Positions 9,225 to 18,011 of a stretch of DNA of 64,000 nt are shown in pieces. Made by a program: the position numbers and the translations under genes. Every line of letters begins with the position of its first letter. Position 1 is the first letter of the stretch. Source of the stretch: Mycobacterium kiyosense (lineage in GTDB: Bacteria > Actinomycetota > Actinomycetes > Mycobacteriales > Mycobacteriaceae); NCBI GenBank assembly GCA_021654635.1, contig AP025179.1:1798001-1862000 (forward strand), given 5' to 3'. The notes beneath the pieces are model-generated. The model was not told the origin of the DNA. It did not search any database and saw only the letters and a list, made by a program, of their open reading frames with translations.

Positions 9225-9851
9225 ATGAAGCCGGCAAATGCAGTGGTGGGCTTGGCGGCGGCCGTGGCGCTGAGTGTGTTGGCCCCCGCGTGCGGCAGCA
9301 ACGACGAAAAGGCTCCGGCCTCGTCCTCCTCGACGACGTCGGCGACCGGTTCGAGCAGCGCATCGGCAACCGCAACATCGTCCACCGCGGCGTCCGCCGA
9401 CTACACCAACCTGCTGGTACCGCTCACCGATCTGCAGCCGCTCTCGGGTGACCCGCTGCAGGTCGGGCAGCCGGCCTCCCCGACCAACGATCCTCCCGGT
9501 GTGGAAGGAACGTTCCGGAACGCCAAGGGCGACAACATCATCAGCTTCAATATCGCCGTCCTGCCGGACGCTGCGGCCGCGGTCAAGGCGATGAGTGGCA
9601 CGGTGGGGATTCTGGACAATTGGGTGGTCGGCGGCACCCCGCAACCCGTCGCGGTAGGCAACGGGGGAACCGCGGCGCTGGGTACATCGCCGGACAAGAC
9701 CAAAGCCGTGACCGTGCTGCTGTTCACCGAAGGGAGGGCGTCGGTGACGATTCACTTCGAAGGCCCCCCGGGCGACGCCGCCCCGATCGATTTCGCCACC
9801 GCGGTAGCCGAGAAGCAGGACGCCACCATCAAGAAGAACTTGCCGGCGTAG
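9225..9851 (+). CDS. Putative lipoprotein (Rv3033-like)
   Basis: A 208-residue exported protein. It has a signal peptide with lipobox VLAPAC at about residue 25, then a Ser/Thr/Ala-rich low-complexity linker (about 30-62), then a globular domain of about 145 residues. I recognise no enzyme motif. A purine-rich ribosome-binding site (AGAAGGGAGC) precedes the ATG. It occupies the place of M. tuberculosis Rv3033 and marks the left border of the photoprotection block. A weak hairpin (CGCCGC/GCGGCG, 9856-9874) follows the stop. Confidence 0.78.
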   Translation: MKPANAVVGLAAAVALSVLAPACGSNDEKAPASSSSTTSATGSSSASATATSSTAASADYTNLLVPLTDLQPLSGDPLQVGQPASPTNDPPGVEGTFRNAKGDNIISFNIAVLPDAAAAVKAMSGTVGILDNWVVGGTPQPVAVGNGGTAALGTSPDKTKAVTVLLFTEGRASVTIHFEGPPGDAAPIDFATAVAEKQDATIKKNLPA

Positions 9852-9855
9852 TACT

Positions 9856-9874
9856 CGCCGCGTCGCAAGCGGCG
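9856..9874 (+). terminator. Candidate short hairpin terminator after the Rv3033-like gene
   Basis: CGCCGC at 9856-9861 pairs with GCGGCG at 9869-9874 around a 7-base loop. It sits between convergent genes. There is no U-tract and the stem is only 6 bp, so the call is tentative. Confidence 0.3.
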
Positions 9875-9925
9875 GTGCTGGACGGCTGGCCGCACCCCCG
9901 GAACCGGGCCGCGAACCGGATGCCC

Positions 9926-11266
9926 TCAGCTGATGTCACCGTAGCGCCGCAACGCCTCTTGACGTTCTCTGGCATGGTCGACGATCGGCGCAGGGTATCC
10001 GTCGGGTCGGTCGCCCTTGATCAGATGGACATCGTCGACGTCGGCCAACTCGGGTACCCAGCGCCGGATGTAAGCGCCGGTCGGGTCGAACTTCTCGCCC
10101 TGCTTGGTCGGGTTGAACACCCGGAAGTACGGCGCGGCGTCGGTGCCGCTGCCCGCGCACCACTGCCAGCCGTGCTGGTTGTTGGCCATATCGCCGTCGA
10201 CGAGTTGCCGCAGAAACCAGCGCGCGCCCCACTGCCACGGCAGGTGCAGATCCTTGACCAGAAACGACGCAACGATCATGCGCACCCGATTGTGCATGAA
10301 CCCGGTCTCGCGTAGCTGCCGCATGCCTGCGTCGACGATCGGGAACCCGGTTTTGCCGGCAGTCCAGGACTCGAAGCGCTGGTCGGCATCCTGGCCGGTG
10401 TCGGTTCGGATGGCGTCGAAGTCGCCGTTCCAGTTGTGCCACACACTGTCCGGCCAGTGATAGAGCACTGCGGCGTAGAAGTCGCGAAAAGCCAACTGCC
10501 GCAAGTATTCCTGAGTGCCGTTGCGTCTCATGTCCAGGGCGGCGGCCATGGTCCGGGGATGGATGGTGCCGAACTTGAGGTGCGCCGACATCCGGCTGGT
10601 GCCCGCCAGATCCGGCCGGTTGCGGTCCTTGCCGTAGCGGTCCATGCCGTCGCCCACGAACTCTGCCCACTGCGAAAGTGCCTGCGCTTCGCCGGCGGCG
10701 ACGTCCAACGTCACGCCCGGGTTCGGGATCTCGGCCGGCTGGAGTGCCTTACCCTGCACCCGGGACGGGTCGAGCCAGGACGCCGTTTCCGTGCCTGTCT
10801 GGGCCGGCGCCCGCCACCCGGCGTCGCGCCATCTGCCGTAGAACGGCGTGAACACCTTGTACGGGGTGCCGTCGTCCTTGGTCACCCGGCCCGGGGAAAC
10901 CAGGTACGGCGAGCCCGTCGGCACCAGCGGCACCTCGCCCAGCGCTTCGCGCACCCGCTCGTCGCGGCGTCGCCCGAACGGTGCGAAGTCCTCGGAGATG
11001 TGCACTGCCGATGCGTCGATCTCGTTGGCCAACTGGGGGATTCGTTGCTCTGGCGGTCCCCGGACCACCAGCAGGCGCCCGTCCAGATCTTGTTGCAACT
11101 GACGCAGCGAGTCACCCAGAAACTGCAGGCGGCGCTGGCCGGAGGATTTCTCCAACTGCGGGTCGAGCACGAAACAGGCCAGCGTGTGGTCGCTTTCGGC
11201 GGCGGCGGCCAGCGCGGGATGGTCCCGCAAGCGCAGGTCGCGACGAAACCACAGCAGGCTGACCAT
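9926..11266 (-). CDS. phr: Class I CPD photolyase
   Basis: A 446-residue deoxyribodipyrimidine photolyase. It begins MVSLLWFRRDLRLRDHPAL, the N-terminal antenna-binding alpha/beta domain. The FAD-binding C-terminal domain has the diagnostic segments RMIVASFLVKDLHLPWQWG and DMANNQHGWQWCAGSGTDA (about 340-390). It should repair cyclobutane pyrimidine dimers using blue light and reduced FAD. It lies three bases downstream of tspO in an MMPL-tspO-phr operon. M. tuberculosis has no gene at this locus. Its neighbours in a carotenoid block imply coordinated defence against light. Confidence 0.93.
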   Translation of the reverse strand: MVSLLWFRRDLRLRDHPALAAAAESDHTLACFVLDPQLEKSSGQRRLQFLGDSLRQLQQDLDGRLLVVRGPPEQRIPQLANEIDASAVHISEDFAPFGRRRDERVREALGEVPLVPTGSPYLVSPGRVTKDDGTPYKVFTPFYGRWRDAGWRAPAQTGTETASWLDPSRVQGKALQPAEIPNPGVTLDVAAGEAQALSQWAEFVGDGMDRYGKDRNRPDLAGTSRMSAHLKFGTIHPRTMAAALDMRRNGTQEYLRQLAFRDFYAAVLYHWPDSVWHNWNGDFDAIRTDTGQDADQRFESWTAGKTGFPIVDAGMRQLRETGFMHNRVRMIVASFLVKDLHLPWQWGARWFLRQLVDGDMANNQHGWQWCAGSGTDAAPYFRVFNPTKQGEKFDPTGAYIRRWVPELADVDDVHLIKGDRPDGYPAPIVDHARERQEALRRYGDIS

Positions 11267-11269
11267 TAT

Positions 11270-11749
11270 TCAGCGGTTGAGCTGCCAGACCCGGGTGGCC
11301 AGCAAGGTGGCGAACACGCACCACAACGGGTAGGGGAGCAATGCCAGGCCGGCTCTGCGGTCCGCGGCGGCGGTGCGCCGGGTGAGGTCGGCGCTGCTGG
11401 CGGTCAGCGCGACGGCGCCCAACGCCGCGGCGCCGAGCTTGTGCCAGCCGAAGAACAGCCAACTCCACACCGCATTGATCGCCAGGTTCACGCTCAGGGC
11501 CGCAACGTATTTGCGTGCTTCGTCGTCCTGGCCGGTCTCGCGGTACCGATCGATGGCCGTCGCGGAACTGACCGCGATGTCGGTGTAGAGCGAAGTCCAC
11601 GCGACCGGAAACACCGGACCGGGCGGCACGTAGGACGGCTTGCGCAGCCCCTCATACCAACCGGGAGTGCGTGCCGGGCTGGCCACCGTTCCCGAGACGG
11701 CGACCGCCGCAACGGCCAGCCCAGTGGCGGCGAGTGTCTTTCGATTCAT
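11270..11749 (-). CDS. tspO: TspO/MBR family tryptophan-rich sensory protein homolog
   Basis: A 159-residue membrane protein with five predicted hydrophobic helices. The segments GWYEGLRKPSYVPPGPVFPV and NAVWSWLFFGWHKLGAAALG match TspO/MBR. Known members bind porphyrins and cholesterol-like ligands, and in Rhodobacter TspO modulates tetrapyrrole and pigment gene expression in response to oxygen and light. The start ATG overlaps the stop of the MMPL gene (ATGA at 11746-11749), and the photolyase follows after three bases. A porphyrin-handling role fits the SOUL heme-binding gene nearby, but that is inference. Confidence 0.9.
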   Translation of the reverse strand: MNRKTLAATGLAVAAVAVSGTVASPARTPGWYEGLRKPSYVPPGPVFPVAWTSLYTDIAVSSATAIDRYRETGQDDEARKYVAALSVNLAINAVWSWLFFGWHKLGAAALGAVALTASSADLTRRTAAADRRAGLALLPYPLWCVFATLLATRVWQLNR

Positions 11750-13818
11750 ATCGACTCCTTCCGGTTCAGGGCGGCAGGCCACCAGATGCGGTCCCCGATC
11801 AGCGCGAACAGCGCCGGGATCACCAGGGTGCGCACCACGAAGGTGTCCAGCAGAATGCCCAGTCCAACAATGATGCCCAACTGGGTCATCACGATCAGCG
11901 GCAACACTCCCAACACGCAAAAGACCGCTGCCAGAACAATTCCCGCGCTGGTGATGACGCCGCCGGTGACCGAGACCGCGCGGACCATCCCGTCCCGTGC
12001 GCCGTGTTCGGCGGCCTCCTCGCGGGCGCGGGTGACCAGGAAGATGGTGTAGTCGACACCGAGTGCGGCCAGAAACAGGAAGGCGTACAGCGGGGCGATG
12101 TTGTCCAGCGCGGGAAAACCGACCACATGCATGCTCGCCCAGCCGCCGAGGCCCAGCGCCGCCAGCGCCCCGAGGATCGTCGCCGCCAGCAGCGTCGGCG
12201 GCGCCAGGGCCGAGCGCAGCAGCACGTAGAGCACCAGCAGGATGACCGCCAGGATCGCCGGGATGAGCAGATCTCTATCGTGTACCGCCGCATCGCGCGC
12301 GTCCAGCGCCTGCGCGTCGGGGCCGCCCACCACGGAGTTAAACGACGCGGTCGAATTACGCAGCGCCGCAATCGTTTTGAAAGCCTGCGGGGAGGACGGC
12401 GCGGCATCGGTCACCACGGACCATTTCGTCAGCCCGGCCGGCGACGTGCCGGCGGGACGGGCCGAGACCACGCCGGGAGTGGCGGTGATGGCCTGCTGCA
12501 CCTGCGCCGATCGGTCGGTGGGGGCGATCACCTCGGTCGGGTTGGCCGACCCTGCCGGAAAGTGCGCAGCCACGACGTCGTACCCGGTCACCGAATCCGC
12601 CCGGACGCGGAATTGTTCGGTTTGGGTGAGACCGATGCGCACGCTCAGCAGTCCGGTCGCCAGCGCGGCCAGCACTACGACGGTGAGGGAGGCGACCAGC
12701 GCCGGCCGGCGTGCCACCGATTCGGCGACGCGGTGCCAGACGCCGGACTCAGACGGTGCCGGGTCGTCCTGCTGCTCGGGTTGCGGGACGAACGGCCAGA
12801 ACAGGCGCCGCCCGCACAACGCCAGCAACGGCGGCAGCAGCAGCAGGACCGACAGCACGGCGACCAGCAGTCCGCACGCGGCTAGCGCACCCAGGCTGCG
12901 GGTGCTCGGTGTCCAGGCGGCGATCAGCGTGAGCAGCGCCAGTACCACGGTGGCGTTGCTCGCCACGATCGCCGGCCCGGCCGCCCGCACCGCCCGGGCC
13001 AGCGCGTCGCGATGGTCGCTGTGACGCCGAAGTTCTTGGCGGTAGCGCGAAATCAGCAGCAGCGCATAGTTGGTGCCCGCGCCGAACACCAACACGCTGG
13101 TGATGCCGGACGTGGAACCGTCGAAGCTGAGCCCGGTCAGCGACGCCACCGCGGTGCCCACCGCAGCGGCCATCCGGTCGGCGAAGGCGATCACCAGCAA
13201 CGGCACCAGCCACAGCACGGGGGAGCGGTAGGTGGCGATCAACAGCAGAGCCACCACCGATGCGGTGACCGCGAGCAGCGTGATGTTGGCTCCGGCGAAC
13301 GCGTTCGCGATGTCGGCACCGAACGCCGGCCCGCCGGTGACGTGTGCGGCCATGCCCGCCGGTAGACCCGTCGCGGCTGCATCGCGTTGCGCAGCTACGG
13401 CGTCGTTGAGGGACATGCCGGACAGGTCGGCGCTGATCGGAACCACTGCGATGGCGGCCCTCCCGTCTTCTGACACCAGCACCGGGGCGGCGGCGCCGCC
13501 GGGTTGGCCTGCGCCGGCGGCGGCCAACATCCGATTGCGGGCGTCCTCACCCGCCTGCTGGAGCGCGGCGCGGTCGGCGGCGCCGTCGACCCGATTGACC
13601 ACCACGATCAGCGGGACCCGGTCACCACCGGGAAACTGTTTGGACAGCGTCTGTACCTTCGCGGAATCTGAATCGGTTGGCACCACAGGCGGCGCCTGGC
13701 CTGCTGCGGCATTCCCCCCGATCAGCACCATGAAACCGACGGACACCAGAAAAACGCCCAAGGCGAGCAGCCACGAGCGACGGCCCGTGACCGCGGTCGC
13801 GAGTCTCTGCCAGATCAC
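11746..13818 (-). CDS. MMPL-family RND exporter
   Basis: A 690-residue membrane transporter with the two-fold MMPL/RND arrangement. TM1 is near residue 15-35, a periplasmic loop follows, then a TM cluster (about 175-345) with the motif FGAGTNYALLLISRYR, a second loop, and a C-terminal cluster with ALGVDYTIFLVTRAREEA. The conserved Asp/Tyr pair of MMPL proton relays appears only in the second motif (GVDY); the first reads GTNY. The substrate is unknown. It starts with GTG at 13818 and is translated together with tspO and phr. A divergent MarR gene and a shared operator region lie immediately upstream. Confidence 0.88.
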   Translation of the reverse strand: MIWQRLATAVTGRRSWLLALGVFLVSVGFMVLIGGNAAAGQAPPVVPTDSDSAKVQTLSKQFPGGDRVPLIVVVNRVDGAADRAALQQAGEDARNRMLAAAGAGQPGGAAAPVLVSEDGRAAIAVVPISADLSGMSLNDAVAAQRDAAATGLPAGMAAHVTGGPAFGADIANAFAGANITLLAVTASVVALLLIATYRSPVLWLVPLLVIAFADRMAAAVGTAVASLTGLSFDGSTSGITSVLVFGAGTNYALLLISRYRQELRRHSDHRDALARAVRAAGPAIVASNATVVLALLTLIAAWTPSTRSLGALAACGLLVAVLSVLLLLPPLLALCGRRLFWPFVPQPEQQDDPAPSESGVWHRVAESVARRPALVASLTVVVLAALATGLLSVRIGLTQTEQFRVRADSVTGYDVVAAHFPAGSANPTEVIAPTDRSAQVQQAITATPGVVSARPAGTSPAGLTKWSVVTDAAPSSPQAFKTIAALRNSTASFNSVVGGPDAQALDARDAAVHDRDLLIPAILAVILLVLYVLLRSALAPPTLLAATILGALAALGLGGWASMHVVGFPALDNIAPLYAFLFLAALGVDYTIFLVTRAREEAAEHGARDGMVRAVSVTGGVITSAGIVLAAVFCVLGVLPLIVMTQLGIIVGLGILLDTFVVRTLVIPALFALIGDRIWWPAALNRKESI

Positions 13819-13825
13819 CGATCAA

Positions 13826-13870
13826 GTATTTCAGTAGCTGAAACTTTAATCAACTGAAGTGAACCTGACA
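13826..13870. promoter_or_regulatory. Inverted-repeat operator between the MMPL operon and marR1
   Basis: A perfect 6-3-6 inverted repeat, TTTCAG-TAG-CTGAAA (13829-13843), lies between the divergent MMPL and MarR genes. More TGAA half-sites follow at 13853-13863. The stretch GTATTTCAGTA (13826-13836) is the exact reverse complement of TACTGAAATAC at 14952-14962 upstream of the SOUL gene. The likely binder is a MarR protein. Confidence 0.6.
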
Positions 13871-13891
13871 TAGGGATATGCTGCTGGCGTA

Positions 13892-14386
13892 ATGGACCCT
13901 GATGAGCAGTCCTCCGGACGCGCTGCGTTGGAGGAGATGATCGCGGCCGATCTGCGCGAGATGTCGACCGAATCCGACCAGATCGGCCGCCTTTTCGCGG
14001 TCTCACATGCCGTGCGACCCACCGACTTTCGTGCCCTGCTCCATATCATGGTCGCCGAGACGGCCGGCCGGCCGATGACTTCCGGCGACCTGAGCGAACA
14101 AATGGGCATGTCGGGAGCCGCCATCACCTATCTGGTGGACAGGCTCATCGATTCGGGTCATATCCGGCGTGATTCGCATCCGGCCGACCGGCGAAAAGTC
14201 GTGCTGCGCTACGCCGATCCCGGGCTGCAGACCGCCCGCTCGTTCTTCACCCCGCTGGGCGGTCACGTGCACCGCGGCTTGAGCGAACTGTCCGATGCGG
14301 ACCTGGCCGCCGCGCACCGGGTTTTCGGAGCCCTCATCGGTTCGATGCGCGACTTTCGCACGGAGTTGCGCTCCGCTAAGCCGTGA
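13892..14386 (+). CDS. MarR-family regulator (marR1 of the photoprotection block)
   Basis: A 164-residue winged-helix repressor. The HTH and wing region is SGDLSEQMGMSGAAITYLVD followed by SGHIRRDSHPADRRKVVLRY, typical of MarR. It is a clear paralog of the MarR at 17938-18498: both share LLHIMVAET, AAITYLVDR, SGHIRRD and AAHRVF in the same order. A TATGCT hexamer at 13877-13882 lies nine bases before the ATG. It is divergent from the MMPL-tspO-phr operon, and the inverted repeat between them suggests autoregulation and control of that operon. The inducer is unknown; in Corynebacterium a MarR protein (CrtR) controls carotenoid genes in response to an isoprenoid precursor. Confidence 0.87.
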   Translation: MDPDEQSSGRAALEEMIAADLREMSTESDQIGRLFAVSHAVRPTDFRALLHIMVAETAGRPMTSGDLSEQMGMSGAAITYLVDRLIDSGHIRRDSHPADRRKVVLRYADPGLQTARSFFTPLGGHVHRGLSELSDADLAAAHRVFGALIGSMRDFRTELRSAKP

Positions 14387-14402
14387 TGGGTTGGACGCGT
14401 CG

Positions 14403-14798
14403 TCAGGAAGCGTCACCGAGGAGCTGCAACGCCTCCGGAACCGATCTGACCAGCGGCAGGCAGTGGTCGCTCACGACGCGCAGCAACGGCCGCATCGCGA
14501 TGCCACTCACCATGCTGCACGCCGTGCTCAGAGACAGCAGCTCCTGGAAACCTTCCATGCCGATGAAACGCAGGTGGCTCAGGTCCAGGATCAGCGGGCG
14601 TTTCGCGTTGCTCGCGTGGCGAACCGCGGCTCCGACGAGTTCGGCGTTGGACGCGTCTATCTCACCGTCGACGCGAAGTACGGTGGCAAGGTTGCGCGAA
14701 TAGTGGCACATGCGGGCCCGGCCTGAGTCGAAGACCGGCCGGCATGGGGGATGATCTGGTATTTCCGTTGAATCGACAGCGTGCATCACAAGGGTCAT
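14403..14798 (-). CDS. STAS-domain protein (anti-sigma-factor-antagonist-like)
   Basis: A 131-residue protein with a single STAS domain (about 30-128). The core reads RVDGEIDASNAEL, then RPLILDLSHLRFIGMEGFQE. In classical antagonists a phosphorylatable Ser or Thr sits in the segment DLSxxxFIDS; here the DLS serine is retained, but the usual second Ser/Thr near FIGMEG is replaced. It may sense or relay stress to a sigma factor elsewhere. No anti-sigma kinase is adjacent. It is convergent with marR1. An internal ATG (about 14711) would give a shorter protein that still keeps the STAS fold. Confidence 0.75.
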   Translation of the reverse strand: MTLVMHAVDSTEIPDHPPCRPVFDSGRARMCHYSRNLATVLRVDGEIDASNAELVGAAVRHASNAKRPLILDLSHLRFIGMEGFQELLSLSTACSMVSGIAMRPLLRVVSDHCLPLVRSVPEALQLLGDAS

Positions 14799-14938
14799 CC
14801 GGTATCTGGAAACGAGCGGGCCTGCTCAGTGGGTTCAGCTGTGTCATCAACTGCCGATAGTCTAGCGCGCTCCAGCTGGTGGCGGCCGGATTCGCTACCG
14901 GGACAACCGAAAATGTGGACACCGTTCGCTTAAATTGA

Positions 14939-14984
14939 TGAATCATTCACTTACTGAAATACCTAACGGCAGTGCGGGTAGACT
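14939..14984 (+). promoter_or_regulatory. Operator and leaderless promoter of the SOUL-idi operon
   Basis: A 5-1-5 inverted repeat TGAATCATTCA (14939-14949) is followed by TACTGAAATAC (14952-14962) and a -10-like TAGACT (14979-14984) seven bases before the ATG. ATCATTCACTTA (14942-14953) matches the crtE upstream region at 11 of 12 positions on the opposite strand, and TACTGAAATAC matches the marR1/MMPL region exactly. A shared regulator is the simplest explanation. Confidence 0.6.
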
Positions 14985-14991
14985 CGGCCCG

Positions 14992-15642
14992 ATGGCACTA
15001 CCACTGGGTTCGGTTGTTCAAGGCATCGGCAAGATCATCACCGGGGCGGCTTCGGTGGTGGGTTACCGGCACGGCACCGAGGAACCTGCATACAGCTCCG
15101 AGGACCTGGCCGGCGGTGTCCAGATCCGGCGCTACGGCGCTCGGGTGGCCGCCGAGACCACGGTCCGCGCCGACGAAGTCGCCGCCCGCAGCCGAGGATT
15201 CCGGACGTTGGCCCGCTACATTTTCGGCGGCAACCACACCCGGTCCGAGATCGCGATGACGGCTCCGGTGCAGCAGCAGGGCGCCGGACGGCCGGGTCGC
15301 AAAATCGCGATGACGGCGCCGGTCGCCCAAGAGTCCCGCGGCGACCGAGAATGGGTCATCCGATTCTTCATGCCGGCCGACCAGACGCTGGACACCCTGC
15401 CCGAACCCGACGACCCCGCAGTCAGGCTGGTAGAAGTCCCGCCGCAGACGGTCGCGGTGCGGCGCTTCACCGGCAGTCGCAGCAGCCGTGCGGTGGCCGC
15501 GCAGACCGACAAGCTGCTGAACACGCTGCGCGATTTCGGATTCCAGACCACCGACACCCCGGTGGCGTGGTTCTACGACCCACCCTGGACGCTTCCGCTG
15601 CTGCGCCGCAACGAGATCGCTGTTCCGGTTTCCACCGCATGA
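14992..15642 (+). CDS. SOUL-family heme-binding protein
   Basis: A 216-residue SOUL/HBP protein. Recognisable segments are [35 protein letters not shown], a repeated KIAMTAPV, and the C-terminal [19 protein letters not shown]. Family members bind heme or porphyrin, and no signal peptide is convincing. I chose the ATG at 14992 because the alternative upstream start (14935) would place the operator and promoter motifs inside the gene. The stop overlaps the start of the isoprenoid isomerase (ATGA at 15639-15642), so the two are translationally coupled. A heme-linked role beside tspO is plausible. Confidence 0.88.
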   Translation: MALPLGSVVQGIGKIITGAASVVGYRHGTEEPAYSSEDLAGGVQIRRYGARVAAETTVRADEVAARSRGFRTLARYIFGGNHTRSEIAMTAPVQQQGAGRPGRKIAMTAPVAQESRGDREWVIRFFMPADQTLDTLPEPDDPAVRLVEVPPQTVAVRRFTGSRSSRAVAAQTDKLLNTLRDFGFQTTDTPVAWFYDPPWTLPLLRRNEIAVPVSTA

Positions 15643-16682
15643 GCGCCGAGCAGGCCGAAATGGCGTTTCGCAAACGCCGGCACATCGACGTGTGCCGCTA
15701 CGAAGACGTCGACTTCGCCTCCGTGACCACCGGATTGGAGCGCTATCGGCTGTCCTACAACGCGCTGACGCAGACCAGCCTCGACGACATCGATTTGTCC
15801 GCCGAATTCCTCGGCGCCCGATTGCGGGCACCCGTCCTGGTGGGTGCGATGACCGGTGGCGCGGAGTTGTCCCGCACCATCAACCGGAACCTGGCCACCG
15901 CCGCCCAGCGACTCGGCATCGGGATGATGCTCGGGTCGCAACGCGTCATGCTGGACAGCGTCCGCGGTGAACGCGCGGCGGCCAGCTTCACGGTGCGCGA
16001 CGTTGCCCCCGACGTGCTGCTGATCGGCAACATCGGCTTGTCCCAGTTCACCAAGGACGCGGTACCGGACATCGTGCAGGCGCTGGACCGGGTCGAGGCC
16101 AATATCCTTGCCGTGCATGCCAATCCGTTGCAGGAGGCGGTGCAGCACGACGGCGACACCGACTTCGCCGGCTCCATCGACCGGCTGCACGACGTGACCG
16201 CGATGCTGGACTATCCGGTGCTGCTCAAGGAGGTCGGTCACGGCATCGGCGCGCACGCGGTGGCCGAACTGTTGGGTCGCACCGGTGAACCGCCGGTGGC
16301 GGCCATCGACGTCGCCGGCGCCGGTGGCACGTCCTGGTCGCGCGTCGAGCAACTGGTCCGCTACGGCGAACTGCGGTATCCCGACCTCGCCGAATGGGGA
16401 ATACCGACCGCGCAGGCGCTGCTCGAGGTGCGCGCCGCGCTGCCGGCCATCCCGCTGGTCGCCTCCGGGGGCATCCGGTCCGGCATGGACGCGGCGAAGG
16501 CGATCGCGCTGGGCGCCGACGTCGTCGCCGTCGCGCGCCCCCTGCTATCGGCGGCCATCGAGTCCGCGGCGGCGGCCACCGCCTGGTTGCAGCACTTCAT
16601 CGACGAGCTTCGGATCTGCTTACACGGCTGCGGCGCAGCAGATTTGGCGGCGCTGCGCGCGCTCGGCGCGACCTCCGCCTAG
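15639..16682 (+). CDS. fni: Type 2 isopentenyl-diphosphate delta-isomerase
   Basis: A 347-residue FMN-dependent type 2 IDI. It begins with the usual [15 protein letters not shown], then [13 protein letters not shown] for FMN binding, [30 protein letters not shown] substrate contacts (read here as [15 protein letters not shown]), VKEVG-like [10 protein letters not shown], and [20 protein letters not shown] for the FMN phosphate site. It interconverts IPP and DMAPP and so feeds GGPP synthase CrtE in the same block. It follows the SOUL gene with a 4-base overlap. Confidence 0.93.
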   Translation: MSAEQAEMAFRKRRHIDVCRYEDVDFASVTTGLERYRLSYNALTQTSLDDIDLSAEFLGARLRAPVLVGAMTGGAELSRTINRNLATAAQRLGIGMMLGSQRVMLDSVRGERAAASFTVRDVAPDVLLIGNIGLSQFTKDAVPDIVQALDRVEANILAVHANPLQEAVQHDGDTDFAGSIDRLHDVTAMLDYPVLLKEVGHGIGAHAVAELLGRTGEPPVAAIDVAGAGGTSWSRVEQLVRYGELRYPDLAEWGIPTAQALLEVRAALPAIPLVASGGIRSGMDAAKAIALGADVVAVARPLLSAAIESAAAATAWLQHFIDELRICLHGCGAADLAALRALGATSA

Positions 16683-16691
16683 GCTGACCCC

Positions 16692-18011
16692 ATGGCGGTG
16701 ATCCTGGCCTACGGTTCGCCCGCGCTCGGCCACCTGTACCCCATGGCTGCGCTGCTGCGCGAGCTCGCAGTGCGGGGACACCGAGTTCACTTGCGCACCA
16801 TGGCTTCTGGCGTCGGTGCGATGCGCCGGCACGGACTGCACGCCGAGCCCGTCGATCCGCGGATCGAGGCGATCGTCAGCCGGGACTGGCTGGCGCCGGA
16901 CTCGTTGAGCGTGCTGAAGATGACGCTGGACGTGCTGTGCCGGCGCGCCGTGCTAGAAGTCGAGGAGCTCAATAACGCGATCGAACGGGTGCGCCCCGAC
17001 GCGCTCGTCGTCGACGCCAACTGCTGGGGCGCGATCTCGGCGGCCGAGGCCAGTGCCTCCAATGGGCCTGCCTGGTGCGTCTTTTCGCCGTTCACACCGT
17101 ATCTGAGCTCCCGGTACGCGCCGCCGTTCGGGCCCGGCCTGCGCCCGCTGCCCGGTCTCGTCGGCCGGGTCCGCGACGCGTCCATGCGGCCCTTCGTCCG
17201 CCACCTGCTCGACCGGCCGGTGTCGCCGCGTATCAACACCATTCGACGTCAACTGGGCATACCGCCGATCGACTCGGTGGATGCGCTGATGCGCCGGGCG
17301 CCGATGCTGCTCGCGGTGGGTGGCGAACCGTTCGAATACCCGCACCCGGACTGGGGCGACGCCGTGCACTTCCTCGGCGCGTGCGCGTTCGAACCGGACG
17401 CGGCCGCGGCCGCCCCGGCCTGGCTGTCCGCGATCGAGCGGCCGATCGTGTTGGTCAGCACATCGTCGGTGGCCCAGGCCGACGCCAAACTCGGCGAGGT
17501 GGCGCTGCGGGCACTGGCCGATGCGCCGGTCCACGTCGTCGCCACCTTCCCCGCAGGCATCCCCACCGGCTTACCGCGGACGCCGAACGCCACGGTGTGC
17601 CGGTTCGTCCCGCACTCCGCGGTGCTGGACCGGGCGATCTGCGCCGTCACCCACGGCGGCATGGGCACCACGGTGAAAGCTTTGGATCGCGGCGTTCCGG
17701 TGTGCGCGGTGCCCTTCGCGCGCGACCAGGCCGAGGTCGCGCGCCGGGTGCAGGTCGCCGGCTGCGGGACCCGGCTGCCCGCGAAGCATCTCACGGTCAA
17801 GAGGTTGCGACGTGCGGTCCTGACGGCAGCGACGCTGGGCGAGGGTGCTCGCCGGGTGGCCGCAGGTTTCGCGGCCACCGGAGGGGTGGCCCGCGGCGCG
17901 GACCTGATCGAGCAGCGCCTGCTGTCCGGGATCGGCGCTACTTCGGCGCTCCCTGACGCCGGCCGGCGGTTTTCTTCCGGGGCTGAGCGGAAGCTTGCGG
18001 GCTGGGGGTGA
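16692..18011 (+). CDS. GT1-family glycosyltransferase, CrtX-like
   Basis: A 439-residue glycosyltransferase with the GT-B architecture of the MGT/UGT family. The N-terminal domain starts AVILAYGSPALGHLYPMAA. The nucleotide-sugar site reads THGGMGTTVKALDRGVPVCA followed by FARDQAEVARRV. Such enzymes glycosylate hydrophobic acceptors; in this context a carotenoid is the likely target, by analogy with zeaxanthin glucosyltransferase CrtX. A TAGGCT hexamer (16680-16685) lies six bases before the ATG. Its 3' end overlaps the convergent MarR gene by 74 bases, and the last 25 residues look less conserved. Confidence 0.82.
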   Translation: MAVILAYGSPALGHLYPMAALLRELAVRGHRVHLRTMASGVGAMRRHGLHAEPVDPRIEAIVSRDWLAPDSLSVLKMTLDVLCRRAVLEVEELNNAIERVRPDALVVDANCWGAISAAEASASNGPAWCVFSPFTPYLSSRYAPPFGPGLRPLPGLVGRVRDASMRPFVRHLLDRPVSPRINTIRRQLGIPPIDSVDALMRRAPMLLAVGGEPFEYPHPDWGDAVHFLGACAFEPDAAAAAPAWLSAIERPIVLVSTSSVAQADAKLGEVALRALADAPVHVVATFPAGIPTGLPRTPNATVCRFVPHSAVLDRAICAVTHGGMGTTVKALDRGVPVCAVPFARDQAEVARRVQVAGCGTRLPAKHLTVKRLRRAVLTAATLGEGARRVAAGFAATGGVARGADLIEQRLLSGIGATSALPDAGRRFSSGAERKLAGWG

